Shown in pieces: positions 36,499-45,834 of a stretch of DNA of 64,000 nt. The notes below the pieces were generated by a model. The model searched no databases. It had not been told where the DNA came from and saw only the letters and a list, made by a program, of their open reading frames with translations. Within the stretch, counting starts at the first letter, position 1. Every line of letters begins with the position of its first letter. The position numbers and the translations under genes are program-made. This DNA is from Cytophagaceae bacterium (lineage in GTDB: Bacteria > Bacteroidota > Bacteroidia > Cytophagales > Spirosomataceae), in assembly GCA_017984215.1 (NCBI GenBank), contig JAGOAA010000007.1:28662-92661 (forward strand). Direction: 5' to 3'.

Positions 36499-36500
36499 GG

Positions 36501-37268
36501 TTAATGGGCAATTTCAGCTCTTAATAACTTAATCAATTTATCGTTACTTTTTATGGCCGTTTTGAGGGTTGAACGGTAAACGAAAATATAGTTGTAATAC
36601 TTTTGGACTTCATATATAAATTCATCTGAAGCTAAAATTTTTCTCGTTTTAGGCAGACTTAAAATAAAGTTTTTAAAGACTAAATGATCATTCGATGTGT
36701 AATGGGTTTTAAATTTATTTTTCTCGCGAACGGTCGATCCTAATCCGATCGGCAAATAATTATTGTAGCTGTTTCCCACTTGATCAAAAAAATCATTGAG
36801 AGATTCCAAACCTTTAAAATCTACTTCATAGTAAATCGATAAGGTGTGCTTTAATTCACTTTCTTCCAATGACGTGAACAAGCCACTCGATTGCATGTTT
36901 TTAAACGAGCTGTTATTCATGTAAAGGGTCGTTGTTCTAGCAAAAAAATCAGGAATAACGCTAATCGAATCAATTAATTGGTTTTGACTTATTTTTTTTG
37001 TTTTTGCTAGGTAGAGCAGGTAATTGACTTTGTTGAATTTTTCAATCATTCTATCTCCAGAGGCAAGGACCCGAGTGATTTCACTCGAATCAGATTGTAA
37101 ATCCTTTAGTATGGCAATTTTATTCAGTTCGATTCGGTGTTCAATGACCTGGTGCTCTCGAAAATTTTCAGCTAAAAATCCAAGTGTTACGGCCGCAAAA
37201 AGCATGACAAATTCAGTGATGTATTCTTTCCACTTTTTGGGATGATGCGAATGATGATGTACTTCCAT
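36501..37268 (-). CDS. MEVHHHSHHPKKWKEY-family membrane protein, copy 1
   Basis: 255 residues from the ATG at 37268. A longer frame reaches 37325, but the paralogue at 42199 begins at the same MEVHHHSHHPKKWKEY, which fixes this start. The His-rich head is followed by one membrane segment (EFVMLFAAVTLGFLAENF) and about 215 residues of soluble helix-rich protein, probably periplasmic, with coiled-coil-like stretches. I know this as a recurring uncharacterised Bacteroidota family, with no function. It shares a strand and 2-nt spacing with the M19 dipeptidase. Confidence 0.6.
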   Translation of the reverse strand: MEVHHHSHHPKKWKEYITEFVMLFAAVTLGFLAENFREHQVIEHRIELNKIAILKDLQSDSSEITRVLASGDRMIEKFNKVNYLLYLAKTKKISQNQLIDSISVIPDFFARTTTLYMNNSSFKNMQSSGLFTSLEESELKHTLSIYYEVDFKGLESLNDFFDQVGNSYNNYLPIGLGSTVREKNKFKTHYTSNDHLVFKNFILSLPKTRKILASDEFIYEVQKYYNYIFVYRSTLKTAIKSNDKLIKLLRAEIAH

Positions 37269-37397
37269 AGGTAATTTAATGTGATAAGGTTTTCTTGAAA
37301 TTATCAGTTTTATTCGGTTAAACAAAGTGGCGTTTGATTCACCTATCGCTAAAAATGATTTACCGAGTTTCCGGTCAGATTTTTAACGCATTTTTTC

Positions 37398-37405
37398 TAT
37401 CTTTA
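37398..37405 (+). promoter_or_regulatory. Candidate -7 element for the M14 peptidase operon
   Basis: TATCTTTA matches TAnnTTTG at all but the last base and lies 22 nt before the ATG at 37427. No clear -33 element. Confidence 0.3.
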
Positions 37406-37426
37406 AAATCTACCTGCATCAACACT

Positions 37427-40072
37427 ATGAAAAAAATCACTTTCCTATTCCTTTGGGTATCCCAGCTCATTTTAGCGCAAGTACCAAGTCCCAAATCTCA
37501 TTTTGGCTTTTCCATAGGTGATAATTATCACTTGGCCACATTTACGGAAACGGAAGCTTACTTACTGAAAGTTGCCAAAGCATCTCCCCGCGTTAAATTG
37601 CAATCGATTGGAAAAACTGAAGAGGGCCGCAATCAATACATGGTCATCGTTTCTGATCCTAAAAACATTCGGAATTTAGCCAAATACAAAGCAATCTCAC
37701 AACGCCTAGCCCGCGCGGAAGGCCTCAACGAAGCAGAAGCCAAAGCCCTTGCAAAAGAAGGGAAAGCCGTGGTTTGGATAGATGGCGGATTGCATGCCAC
37801 CGAAACCGTCGGTATTCATCAATGGATCGAATCCATTTATCAATTTACCACACGCACCGACGAGGAAACCAAGCGCATTTTGGAAAATACAATCATCCTT
37901 TTTGTTCACGCAAATCCGGATGGACAAGAGTTGGTTTCCAACTGGTATATGCGCCAAAAAGATACCCTCAAGCGCTCAACGGAACATTTGCCACGTCTGT
38001 ACGAAAAATACATCGGTCATGATAACAACCGGGATTTCTACATGATGAATATGAGCGAGTCTGCAAATATGTCGCGCCAACAATACATCGAATGGATGCC
38101 GCAAATTCTCTACAATCACCACCAAACGGGTCCGGAAGGAACTGTAGTTGCGGGACCGCCCTATCGCGATCCATTTAACTATGTCTATGATCCACTGCTG
38201 GTGACTGGGATTGACGCTTTGGGTGCCGCGATGAGTTCGCGCTTGAATGCCGAAGGTAAGCCAGGTTATACAATGAAATCTGGATCTGTTTACTCAACCT
38301 GGTGGAATGGGGGATTACGTACGACAGCTTATTACCATAACATCATCGGTTTATTAACGGAAATTATTGGCGACCCTACGCCCAAAACAATCCCTTTAGT
38401 GCCCAGCCGTCTAATTCCAAATTCTGCAACGCCATTTCCTATTACGCCCCGCAAATGGTTTTTCAAAAATTCCATCGACTATTCACTCGCGTTGAATTAC
38501 GCGGTGCTGAATTATGCAACGCGAAACCGAGAAGATGTATTGATGAATATTTATAAAATGGGTCGTAAGTCCATCGAACTCGGATCGAACGATTATTGGA
38601 CCTTGTCGCCGAATAAAGTGGAGAAGTTAACGAGCATTGCAGGGAACAATCTCAAGACCAAGAGTGATAGTTTATTTGCTGTGGTTTATAAAAATCCGGA
38701 GTCACGCGATGCCCGTGCTTATATCATCACGGCGGAGCAATCCACGACGCGTTTGGCATTTATCAACATCCTAATCAAAAGTGGTATTCGCGTGGAGAAA
38801 GCGACTAAGGCATTCGAATTTAACGGAAAAACCTATCCGAAAGATTCGTATGTGGTGAAAACGAACCAAGCCTTTCGTCCGCATGTCATCGACATGTTTG
38901 AGCCACAAGATCATCCCAATGATTTTCAATATCCGGGTGGGCCTCCGGTTCGCCCTTATGATTCTGCAGGTTGGACACCCGCATTTACCATGGGGATTCA
39001 GTTTGATCGGATATTGACCGACTTGCAAGCTCCTTTGGAAACCATCCCTTACGGTCAGATTCAATTAGCCACTTCAGCGTTTGAAACGGCCAATTATTAT
39101 GCATTTTCTAGTGCAGATAATGCGTCATTTACCTTGTTGAATGACTTGTTGAAAGCGGGAATTGAGGTAACGAAAACGAAGGGTTCATTCTGGGTGAAGC
39201 ATAGCACAACTGCATCTGTCATCCTGGCAAAGGCAGCCGTGAAAATTTCGCCTTTGGCAAGTATTCCAGTAGAAGCTTCGAAAAAACTCTCGTCGAGACG
39301 CATTGGCCTTTGGGATGTCTATGGAGGTTCTATGCCGTCTGGCTGGTTGCGATGGATCCTGGAACAACACCATTTTGACTTCAAACTTGTCTTTGCCAAA
39401 GAAATTGACAAGGGGAATTTGCGTGCCAAATTTGACGCCCTAATCTTTGTCGGCCGAGCAATTCCTGGTGTTAAATCTGAAAGGGCCAACGAGAACATGC
39501 CTAAGGAACCTCTTGAGTCTGACATTCCAGAAGAATACAGACAGACAATGGGGAAAATTACGATAGAAAAATCCATTCCTGAATTGCGCAAGTTCCTGGA
39601 AGAAGGTGGAGATATTGTCACAATAGGGTCTAGTGCAAATCTTGCCTATCATTTGAACTTGCCTGTAAAAAATGCGCTCGTGGAAGTTGTTGCCGGTAAA
39701 GAGCGGGATTTGCCAGGTGAGAAATTTTATATTCCTGGAAGTGTGATGCAAGTGGCGGTTGATGATTCGGTGGAGGCCAACTGGGGTATGACATCAAAAG
39801 CCGACGTTTATTTCAGCGCGAGTCCTGTGTTTAATCTGGCTGCTGATGCCATTGCACATGGAAACTTAATTCCGTTGGCCTGGTACGCATCCGACAAAAC
39901 CTTGCGTAGTGGCTGGGCATTCGGACAGACCTATTTACAAGGTGGCATTGCTGCTTTTCAAGCCAAAGTAGGCAAAGGGAATTTGTTCGTCTATGGTCCT
40001 GAAGTTACCTTTAGAGCTCAGACGCACAATACCTTTAAAATGGTATTTAATCAGTTGTATGAGCATCAATAG
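37427..40072 (+). CDS. M14-family zinc carboxypeptidase, secreted
   Basis: 881 residues from the ATG at 37427 (MKKITFLFLW), which gives a proper signal peptide ending at LILAQV; the ATG at 37334 adds 31 residues and overlaps the promoter. The zinc site is GGLHATE with His123 and Glu126; NNRDFYMMN near 205 and YNHHQTG near 229 complete the M14 set. The C-terminal half (from about residue 640) has no recognised domain but includes a glutamine-amidotransferase-like RRIGLWDVYGGS segment, a common feature of this large M14 subfamily. It overlaps the next gene by 14 nt. Confidence 0.85.
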   Translation: MKKITFLFLWVSQLILAQVPSPKSHFGFSIGDNYHLATFTETEAYLLKVAKASPRVKLQSIGKTEEGRNQYMVIVSDPKNIRNLAKYKAISQRLARAEGLNEAEAKALAKEGKAVVWIDGGLHATETVGIHQWIESIYQFTTRTDEETKRILENTIILFVHANPDGQELVSNWYMRQKDTLKRSTEHLPRLYEKYIGHDNNRDFYMMNMSESANMSRQQYIEWMPQILYNHHQTGPEGTVVAGPPYRDPFNYVYDPLLVTGIDALGAAMSSRLNAEGKPGYTMKSGSVYSTWWNGGLRTTAYYHNIIGLLTEIIGDPTPKTIPLVPSRLIPNSATPFPITPRKWFFKNSIDYSLALNYAVLNYATRNREDVLMNIYKMGRKSIELGSNDYWTLSPNKVEKLTSIAGNNLKTKSDSLFAVVYKNPESRDARAYIITAEQSTTRLAFINILIKSGIRVEKATKAFEFNGKTYPKDSYVVKTNQAFRPHVIDMFEPQDHPNDFQYPGGPPVRPYDSAGWTPAFTMGIQFDRILTDLQAPLETIPYGQIQLATSAFETANYYAFSSADNASFTLLNDLLKAGIEVTKTKGSFWVKHSTTASVILAKAAVKISPLASIPVEASKKLSSRRIGLWDVYGGSMPSGWLRWILEQHHFDFKLVFAKEIDKGNLRAKFDALIFVGRAIPGVKSERANENMPKEPLESDIPEEYRQTMGKITIEKSIPELRKFLEEGGDIVTIGSSANLAYHLNLPVKNALVEVVAGKERDLPGEKFYIPGSVMQVAVDDSVEANWGMTSKADVYFSASPVFNLAADAIAHGNLIPLAWYASDKTLRSGWAFGQTYLQGGIAAFQAKVGKGNLFVYGPEVTFRAQTHNTFKMVFNQLYEHQ

Positions 40073-41282
40073 AAAATGTGTGCTTTTGTTGTTTTTAGGA
40101 TGGGGCTTTTTTGCGAAGGCACAGAAGTCGGTGTATTATCCATCAGCTAAACATTGGGAACATAAATCACCCACTTTTTTTTCGATTGATAGTATTAAAT
40201 TGAAGGAGGCTGTAGATTTTGCTTTGGCGAATAAAACTTCGCAGCCTAAAAATTTATGGCTTTCGCAGGCGATGCAATTTGGGAAGGAGCCTTTTTCAGA
40301 TCCGATTGGTCCTATGGCTGATCGCGGTCCGGTGGCAGGGATTATCATTTACAAAGGTTACATCATTGCGGAATGGGGGAATCCTTCAGCCGTGGAAATG
40401 ACTCACAGTGTCACGAAGAGTTTGGTCTCCTCGGTGGTAGGTTTGGCGTTCGACAAAGGATTGATTAGTTCCTTGGACGACAAAGTATATACTTATTTGC
40501 CTCCTGTGGAGGTAGCACTTGGGGATGCGCCATCCAGCGAAAATCCGATTGCGAAAACAGCCTTTATTTATCCGTTTGAAACGGAACATAATCGAAAAAT
40601 ATCCTGGGACCATTTATTGCGCCAAACCAGTGATTGGGAAGGGGTTTTATGGGGTAAACCGGAATGGGCGGATCGTCCTTCGGATAAGCCGGCAGAGTGG
40701 ACGACCCGAAAACGATTTGAACCGGGTTCGGTGTATAAATATAACGATACGCGGGTGAACGCACTGACGTTGGCGTCTACCATGCTTTGGCGAAGACCTT
40801 TACCTGAGGTGTTGCGAGAGCATATCATGAATCCCATCGGTGCGTCCAATACATGGGCATGGACGGGATATAAGAATGCTTGGGTGGTTGTGGATGGGAA
40901 AATGATACAGGCGGTTAGTGGGGGAGGACATTATGGGGGAGGCATGTTTATCAATGCTTATGATATGGGGAGATTTGGTTTGCTGACATTGCGAAAAGGC
41001 AATTGGAATGGAAAACAAATTTTATCCGAAGAATGGATCCGGAAATCGATCACACCAGGAACTGTTAATTATGGATACGGGTTTATGAATTATTTTTTAA
41101 ACACAGAACGTAAATTATATCCTTCGGCGCCAGCTTCGGCCTATGCACACATCGGTAATGGAACAAATGCTATCTATGTAGATCAGGAAAATGATGTGGT
41201 AGCTGTGGTACGTTGGATTGAAGATAAATCGATGGATGGTTTTCTCCAACGCTTATTAGGTGCTTTACCCAAGAAAAAATAA
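40059..41282 (+). CDS. Serine beta-lactamase-family hydrolase (class C fold), secreted
   Basis: 407 residues from the ATG at 40059, which gives a signal peptide (LLLFLGWGFFAKAQK). The nucleophile motif is HSVTKS with Ser117 and Lys120; YKYNDTRVN near residue 228 supplies the Tyr, and HIGNGTN near the C-terminus takes the place of KTG. Relatives are esterases, D-amino-acid peptidases and penicillin-binding-like proteins; true beta-lactam hydrolysis is unlikely. It overlaps the M14 gene by 14 nt and precedes an alpha/beta hydrolase by 17 nt, so the three form a peptidase/hydrolase operon. Confidence 0.85.
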   Translation: MSINRKCVLLLFLGWGFFAKAQKSVYYPSAKHWEHKSPTFFSIDSIKLKEAVDFALANKTSQPKNLWLSQAMQFGKEPFSDPIGPMADRGPVAGIIIYKGYIIAEWGNPSAVEMTHSVTKSLVSSVVGLAFDKGLISSLDDKVYTYLPPVEVALGDAPSSENPIAKTAFIYPFETEHNRKISWDHLLRQTSDWEGVLWGKPEWADRPSDKPAEWTTRKRFEPGSVYKYNDTRVNALTLASTMLWRRPLPEVLREHIMNPIGASNTWAWTGYKNAWVVVDGKMIQAVSGGGHYGGGMFINAYDMGRFGLLTLRKGNWNGKQILSEEWIRKSITPGTVNYGYGFMNYFLNTERKLYPSAPASAYAHIGNGTNAIYVDQENDVVAVVRWIEDKSMDGFLQRLLGALPKKK

Positions 41283-41299
41283 GAGACTTAAATTTTAAC

Positions 41300-42169
41300 A
41301 TGATGCGTATCAAACTTGTCGGATTATTGATTTTTTTATCTGCTGTTCAAGCTTTTGCACAAGAGGGGTATTTTATTAAGAGTAAAGATCAAACGGACAT
41401 TTTTATCGAGGAAAAAGGTGCCGGAAAGCCCGTCATAATTCTTACGGGAGGGCCAGGATTAAATCCAAATTACGTTTATCCTATACATGAATATTTGAGT
41501 GCAAATTTTCGTTCGATTATTTTACATCAAAGAGGTACGGGAAAAACGATTATGGCTAAAATTGATTCCACGACGCTATCGCTCGAAAAGTATCTGGAAG
41601 ATTTAGAAGCTTTACGGATTAAATTAAAGGTGGAAAAGCTCATTTTGGTTGGGCAATCTTGGGGTGGCATGCTTTCAATGGAATATTGCGCTCGTTATCC
41701 GAAGAGGGTGGAGAAACTCATATTAGTCGGTTCGGGAAGTCCGAGTATGCATATGCTCAATTATTTTTCTGATAATATCAACGGACGTTTGTTGCCGGAA
41801 GATTTAGCAGAACAACCTGGCATGAAGCAGAAGTGGGCAGGTTACTTTTTCGATCGTGCATCAGCGAAGGCTTCAAAGGCAGCCATCGATTTCACGAAAA
41901 TGAATGGTCAGCCTGGCATAAATAAAATTATGGTAGGTGATTACGCCACAAAAGAGAATCGGCGATTGGTAAATTTGAAAAAGTACAAAGGACCTGCTTA
42001 TGTCATTCAAGGCTATCAGGATCCTGTGGGTTTTGCCGCCTATGAGATCAAGTCGGCCATTCCTCAATCGCAGTTACTGTTTGTAAAACAAAGCGGGCAT
42101 TTTCCTTGGTTAGAGAAGGAAAGTACCCAAAAGCAGTTTTATGAATATTTAAATCAAGCGCTAAACTAA
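41300..42169 (+). CDS. Alpha/beta hydrolase (proline-iminopeptidase-like), secreted
   Basis: 289 residues with a signal peptide (LLIFLSAVQAFAQEG). HGGPG-like LTGGPGLNP at residues 48-56 forms the oxyanion hole, LVGQSWGG at 117-123 places the nucleophile Ser120, YQDPVG near 237 the acid, and KQSGHFPWLE near 262 the His. The TGGPG form is typical of prolyl aminopeptidases (S33). It completes the operon with the M14 and serine hydrolase genes, pointing to extracytoplasmic peptide breakdown. Confidence 0.8.
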   Translation: MMRIKLVGLLIFLSAVQAFAQEGYFIKSKDQTDIFIEEKGAGKPVIILTGGPGLNPNYVYPIHEYLSANFRSIILHQRGTGKTIMAKIDSTTLSLEKYLEDLEALRIKLKVEKLILVGQSWGGMLSMEYCARYPKRVEKLILVGSGSPSMHMLNYFSDNINGRLLPEDLAEQPGMKQKWAGYFFDRASAKASKAAIDFTKMNGQPGINKIMVGDYATKENRRLVNLKKYKGPAYVIQGYQDPVGFAAYEIKSAIPQSQLLFVKQSGHFPWLEKESTQKQFYEYLNQALN

Positions 42170-42198
42170 TCTGTCAGAATAATGAGGGTCTTAACTCC

Positions 42199-42951
42199 TT
42201 AATGCTCCAGTTCTTCGTCTAAGAGTTTAATTAACTCCTTGGCTTTTTGCTGTTGCATTTTGGACATCCTTTCATAATTGGCCATGTATCCGATCATTAT
42301 ATTTGCATAGTTCGCATATTCAAAGAATAGGTTTTTATCTGATGTTAAAAATGCGTTACCCGTTTGTTTCTTGATTTTGTCTAATCTGGCTCTATCTAAT
42401 TCTGATTTAAACTCCTTTGAAAAAACATAAATATGAAGTATTCTATTTTGAATTCGATGGACATTTGCAGCTCGTTCTATAATCTCATCTAATTGCACTT
42501 GCATCGTTATTTTTTCTTTTTCATAGTCTGAAATTTTACGAACAATTTCTTGGTTTTGAATGAGTCGGAAACCACCTGCATTTCTTAATTGATCGATCGT
42601 GCCTGATGAAAAATCGATATTGTAAACTCTGGAAATTAATATAATGCTTTGTGAGTAAATAGAATCTATATCTTCCTCTTTAATGTTAGCTTTATAAAGT
42701 ACGTTACTCAGTTTATTGCCAGCGGTTACAATTTCTTCCATTTTAGAATTTTTTGCATCCATTTCACTTAAATCCGCTTTCAGATCTTTATTCATGCTCA
42801 CTAAATAATCATGCTCCTTATGACGTTCCGCTCGGTATTCGAGGTAGTATTCTGCCATGAATCCTAAAAAGACGGCGAAGAATAGCATTAAGAATTCTTG
42901 AACGTATTCTTTCCACTTTTTGGGGTGATGGGAATGGTGGTGTACTTCCAT
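42199..42951 (-). CDS. MEVHHHSHHPKKWKEY-family membrane protein, copy 2
   Basis: 250 residues. It has the same head as the gene at 36501, then one membrane segment (EFLMLFFAVFLGFMAEYYLEY) and a helix-rich domain with strong coiled-coil character (ITMQVQLDEIIERAANVHRI, ERMSKMQQQKAKELIKLLDEE). Beyond the first 40 residues the two copies are only distantly alike. It faces the hydrolase operon tail to tail. A candidate -7 element TACATTTA lies upstream on the minus strand (42981-42988). Function unknown. Confidence 0.6.
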   Translation of the reverse strand: MEVHHHSHHPKKWKEYVQEFLMLFFAVFLGFMAEYYLEYRAERHKEHDYLVSMNKDLKADLSEMDAKNSKMEEIVTAGNKLSNVLYKANIKEEDIDSIYSQSIILISRVYNIDFSSGTIDQLRNAGGFRLIQNQEIVRKISDYEKEKITMQVQLDEIIERAANVHRIQNRILHIYVFSKEFKSELDRARLDKIKKQTGNAFLTSDKNLFFEYANYANIMIGYMANYERMSKMQQQKAKELIKLLDEELEH

Positions 42952-43020
42952 GGTTATTTGAAGGGCTTAATGCCTGGTAATAAATGTAAGTTTGAAATTA
43001 AATGATAGCAACTTAACTTC

Positions 43021-43743
43021 CTATTTTAGTTTAAAACTGAACACATCTGATTTAACAGAAATAGATGGATCTTTTGTCAAAATGGACCAATAATATATTT
43101 TCCCTGGTTGTAATTTGATTTCATATACAGCGTTTTTTGTATCAAATGAATTACCTGCGAATTTTTGATTACTCGTTAGGGTGTCGATTCTAATGGTATA
43201 ACTTAGTGCATCTTTATCAGGATCCTCTGCCAACCATTCGAATTTGACAAGACCGTCCGCATTCAAATTTATCGTGGAGCCAGGGATAGGGTAGATTGCT
43301 TTTGCCGCATTGGGTGCACGATTTGTATTTCCATCGCCAGATAAATAAAATTTCCATTGTGTCGAAGTAACTGTTTTGCTACCTGCGTTTGAAGCTATCA
43401 TGATCCATGCATACGACTTACCTCGAATTAATGAAATGGTTTTCGAAGTACCCGTAACATCGGGAAACTTAGTCGTTTGATTAGCCAGGATATCCGTAAT
43501 TTGAAGCTCATATTTAGTTGCATTGGGTGCCGCTTTCCATTTGAATTCCACATCTGCTTTGTCGGCAGATATTAATCCCGTCTCACAATTTTTATTGTTT
43601 TCGGGGAGTTCTAAATTGAGTTCTCCAACCTCGGGAATGGGTGCAGGTTTAGCTGGTGTTACGGGCACAGGTTCAATGGATTCCGTTTTTGAGCACCCAC
43701 TTATAAAAAAGAATAGAACCAATAAATAGATTAGGTTTCTCAT
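43021..43743 (-). CDS. Lipoprotein with fibronectin-type-III-like domains
   Basis: 240 residues. Lipobox FFFISGCSKTES places the lipidated Cys at 17, followed by a Pro-rich linker. Two beta-sandwich units follow: residues about 45-135 (VEFKWKAAPNATKYELQIT, SYAWIMIASN) and 145-240 (VKFEWLAEDPDKDALSYTIRI, KIYYWSILTKD). These are typical of Bacteroidota Ig/FN3-like surface lipoproteins. It is the last gene of the DUF1800-DUF1501 operon, 3 nt after the DUF1501 stop, and may help hold those proteins at the cell surface (inference). Confidence 0.7.
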   Translation of the reverse strand: MRNLIYLLVLFFFISGCSKTESIEPVPVTPAKPAPIPEVGELNLELPENNKNCETGLISADKADVEFKWKAAPNATKYELQITDILANQTTKFPDVTGTSKTISLIRGKSYAWIMIASNAGSKTVTSTQWKFYLSGDGNTNRAPNAAKAIYPIPGSTINLNADGLVKFEWLAEDPDKDALSYTIRIDTLTSNQKFAGNSFDTKNAVYEIKLQPGKIYYWSILTKDPSISVKSDVFSFKLK

Positions 43744-43746
43744 TTG

Positions 43747-45834
43747 TTAATATTTTATCAGTTTAGTAGTTGATCTAACCGTGGCGCCATTGATTTTGAC
43801 TAGATAAATACCTGCAGCAAGGTTACTCAAATCCAAGTCTATTATTCGACTGAATGGTATCGCGTGAACTGTTTGATGGATCGTTGTTCCGTTGATAGAA
43901 TTGACTGTTATTTCAGCCTTTGAATCGCTTCCTTGGATAAATACTTGAACGGGCCCTGAGGTGGGATTAGGGAAAATATTCGTTTCTTCCGATAAAAATA
44001 TTTCTTGGTTATATGCCCCTTGACAATCCTTATCGGTCGTAATTCGTAGTGTATTTAATCCTTTCTGTAAGGGTAAATTAATGTGCGAATCAATAGTCTC
44101 TGTTCTTGATCCATTGAGATTTATGTAATAATTTTCAGCCCCTTTTAAGTTGATTTTCAAACTTTCGGTTGCGACGTCAACGTACGTACTGGCATTGAGC
44201 GCTTGTGGTTCACTTATGTTGATGTCATATTTGCGCTCATAGGTTGGATTGCCATCTACACGTATGGTAATGGCATAGGTGCCTATGGCAAGCTTGTCAA
44301 TTTTCTGCGTAAAATTATTGGATTTGTTCAGGACACCTGCATTTGTGTCACCTATAAGAATCGTATAGGAATAATTCTGATTGCTTGATTTAATTGTTAT
44401 TGTGCCATTTTTTTGTCCAATACAAGAAGCAGAAGTTGCTGCAACAGAGAAATTGTCTGGTGCTAATGAAAATACTTCACAACCATTGGTATCTACCATC
44501 GCGCCGATAGGCGTGTTGAGGCACTTATCTTCTCGATCTAATACTCCATCCATGTCATCATCCGCATAGGCTTTGGTGATTCCCACTTGATTATAAGTCC
44601 TGTTAAATACATCATTTAACGTGGCATTGTCACCACCTAACCACTGCTCAACCACAGAAGAATAAATCTGTCTAAAATCGAATTCAGCTTCCAAATTATC
44701 TTCCCAGGTAATTTTAGGGTCAATTTTCGGGTTTTTACCTAGCACGTTGGCATTCAAATTATTCCCAAAAATCATCATGGGGAATGCGGTGCCATGATCC
44801 GTTCCGCCCGTAGATCGAGAAACAATTCTTCTCCCAAACTCGGAGAAAGTGACCAACATGATCCGGTCCGAATCGCCTGTTTCGTCTAAGCATTTCATTA
44901 AAGCAATGATTCCATCATTTACCTCTTTAAGGAGTCTTGCATGAACGCCCTGCGTATGGTCATCTTGATTGACTTGCGAATCGTGGGTATCAAATCCTCC
45001 CACGGAAGCATGGTAAATTCGGGTATTTAAACCTCCTCGAACTAATCTGCTCAATTGGTAAAATTGAGAACCCAATGGACCATCCGGGAAGCGCGTGGAA
45101 TGGTTTCCTTTTATGTAGGCGTCCCGTACGACTGCACTGTATAAATTAGATTGATTCGCAATGGTTTGAATATAATTCAGCTTTTCTCCAGTATAGGTAT
45201 TCGGATAGGAGTTATCAAATTCATTAATAATTTTATTAATGTTTTCAGGACTTCCTGGTATAAATCCAGGAAAAGAATTTACGCCTGTCAACAATAATGA
45301 ATTCGAATATCCCAATTCGATGGCTAATGGATCAGGATACTGGCTATTGGGATATGCTTCTGGGAATTCAGGGTGATCATGTTCGGCTAATCTACCTAAC
45401 CAGCCGGATGTGACAAATTGGTTAGAATCTGAAGCGGATTGCCAAATATCGGAGGATCTAAAGTGCGAAAAATCGGGCGTTGGATAGCCAACGTTTTGAA
45501 TAATTTTCATTCTTTTTTCGTCAAAAAGAACTTTCATGTCCTTGAATTCAGGATGAAAAGCTAAATCATTCTTTCCGAGTTGGATTAATTTTTTCTCAGG
45601 TATGATGACATGGGGCCGAACCTTATCAAGGTTGGCATATTGATCCATTGGCGTTATCATGTTGAGCCCATCGTTCCCGCCGTCCATGCGCAAAACAATT
45701 AATATTTTGCCTGGATCAACGGTGTTTTCCAATAAAGAATATTTCTTAGATGCGTCTAAATATGATAGATGAGGAAGCATCGTGCTTGCAGCCAGTGCAT
45801 GCGAAAAATTATGAATAAAGTCTCTTCTTTTCAT
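43747..45834 (-). CDS. DUF1501-domain protein with T9SS sorting domain
   Basis: 695 residues. The leader MKRRDFIHNF carries a twin-arginine motif. The DUF1501 domain covers roughly residues 40-425 (ILIVLRMDGGNDGLNM, FSHFRSSDIWQSAS, GGFDTHDSQ, VTFSEFGRRI, TDHGTAFPMMIFG), a sulfatase/alkaline-phosphatase-like fold. A Ca-binding TSP3-like segment (DDDMDGVLDREDKC) and a beta-sandwich follow. The last 75 residues (IFPNPTSGPVQVFI to the end) are a type A T9SS domain. A Tat leader together with a T9SS tail is notable. It is coupled to the DUF1800 gene with no gap. Confidence 0.85.
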   Translation of the reverse strand: MKRRDFIHNFSHALAASTMLPHLSYLDASKKYSLLENTVDPGKILIVLRMDGGNDGLNMITPMDQYANLDKVRPHVIIPEKKLIQLGKNDLAFHPEFKDMKVLFDEKRMKIIQNVGYPTPDFSHFRSSDIWQSASDSNQFVTSGWLGRLAEHDHPEFPEAYPNSQYPDPLAIELGYSNSLLLTGVNSFPGFIPGSPENINKIINEFDNSYPNTYTGEKLNYIQTIANQSNLYSAVVRDAYIKGNHSTRFPDGPLGSQFYQLSRLVRGGLNTRIYHASVGGFDTHDSQVNQDDHTQGVHARLLKEVNDGIIALMKCLDETGDSDRIMLVTFSEFGRRIVSRSTGGTDHGTAFPMMIFGNNLNANVLGKNPKIDPKITWEDNLEAEFDFRQIYSSVVEQWLGGDNATLNDVFNRTYNQVGITKAYADDDMDGVLDREDKCLNTPIGAMVDTNGCEVFSLAPDNFSVAATSASCIGQKNGTITIKSSNQNYSYTILIGDTNAGVLNKSNNFTQKIDKLAIGTYAITIRVDGNPTYERKYDINISEPQALNASTYVDVATESLKINLKGAENYYINLNGSRTETIDSHINLPLQKGLNTLRITTDKDCQGAYNQEIFLSEETNIFPNPTSGPVQVFIQGSDSKAEITVNSINGTTIHQTVHAIPFSRIIDLDLSNLAAGIYLVKINGATVRSTTKLIKY

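Noticed and set aside
40059..41282. Antibiotic-resistance beta-lactamase
   Set aside because: The protein has the SxxK motif of the fold but a peptidase/esterase context and no proper KTG; it fits the broad serine hydrolase family better.
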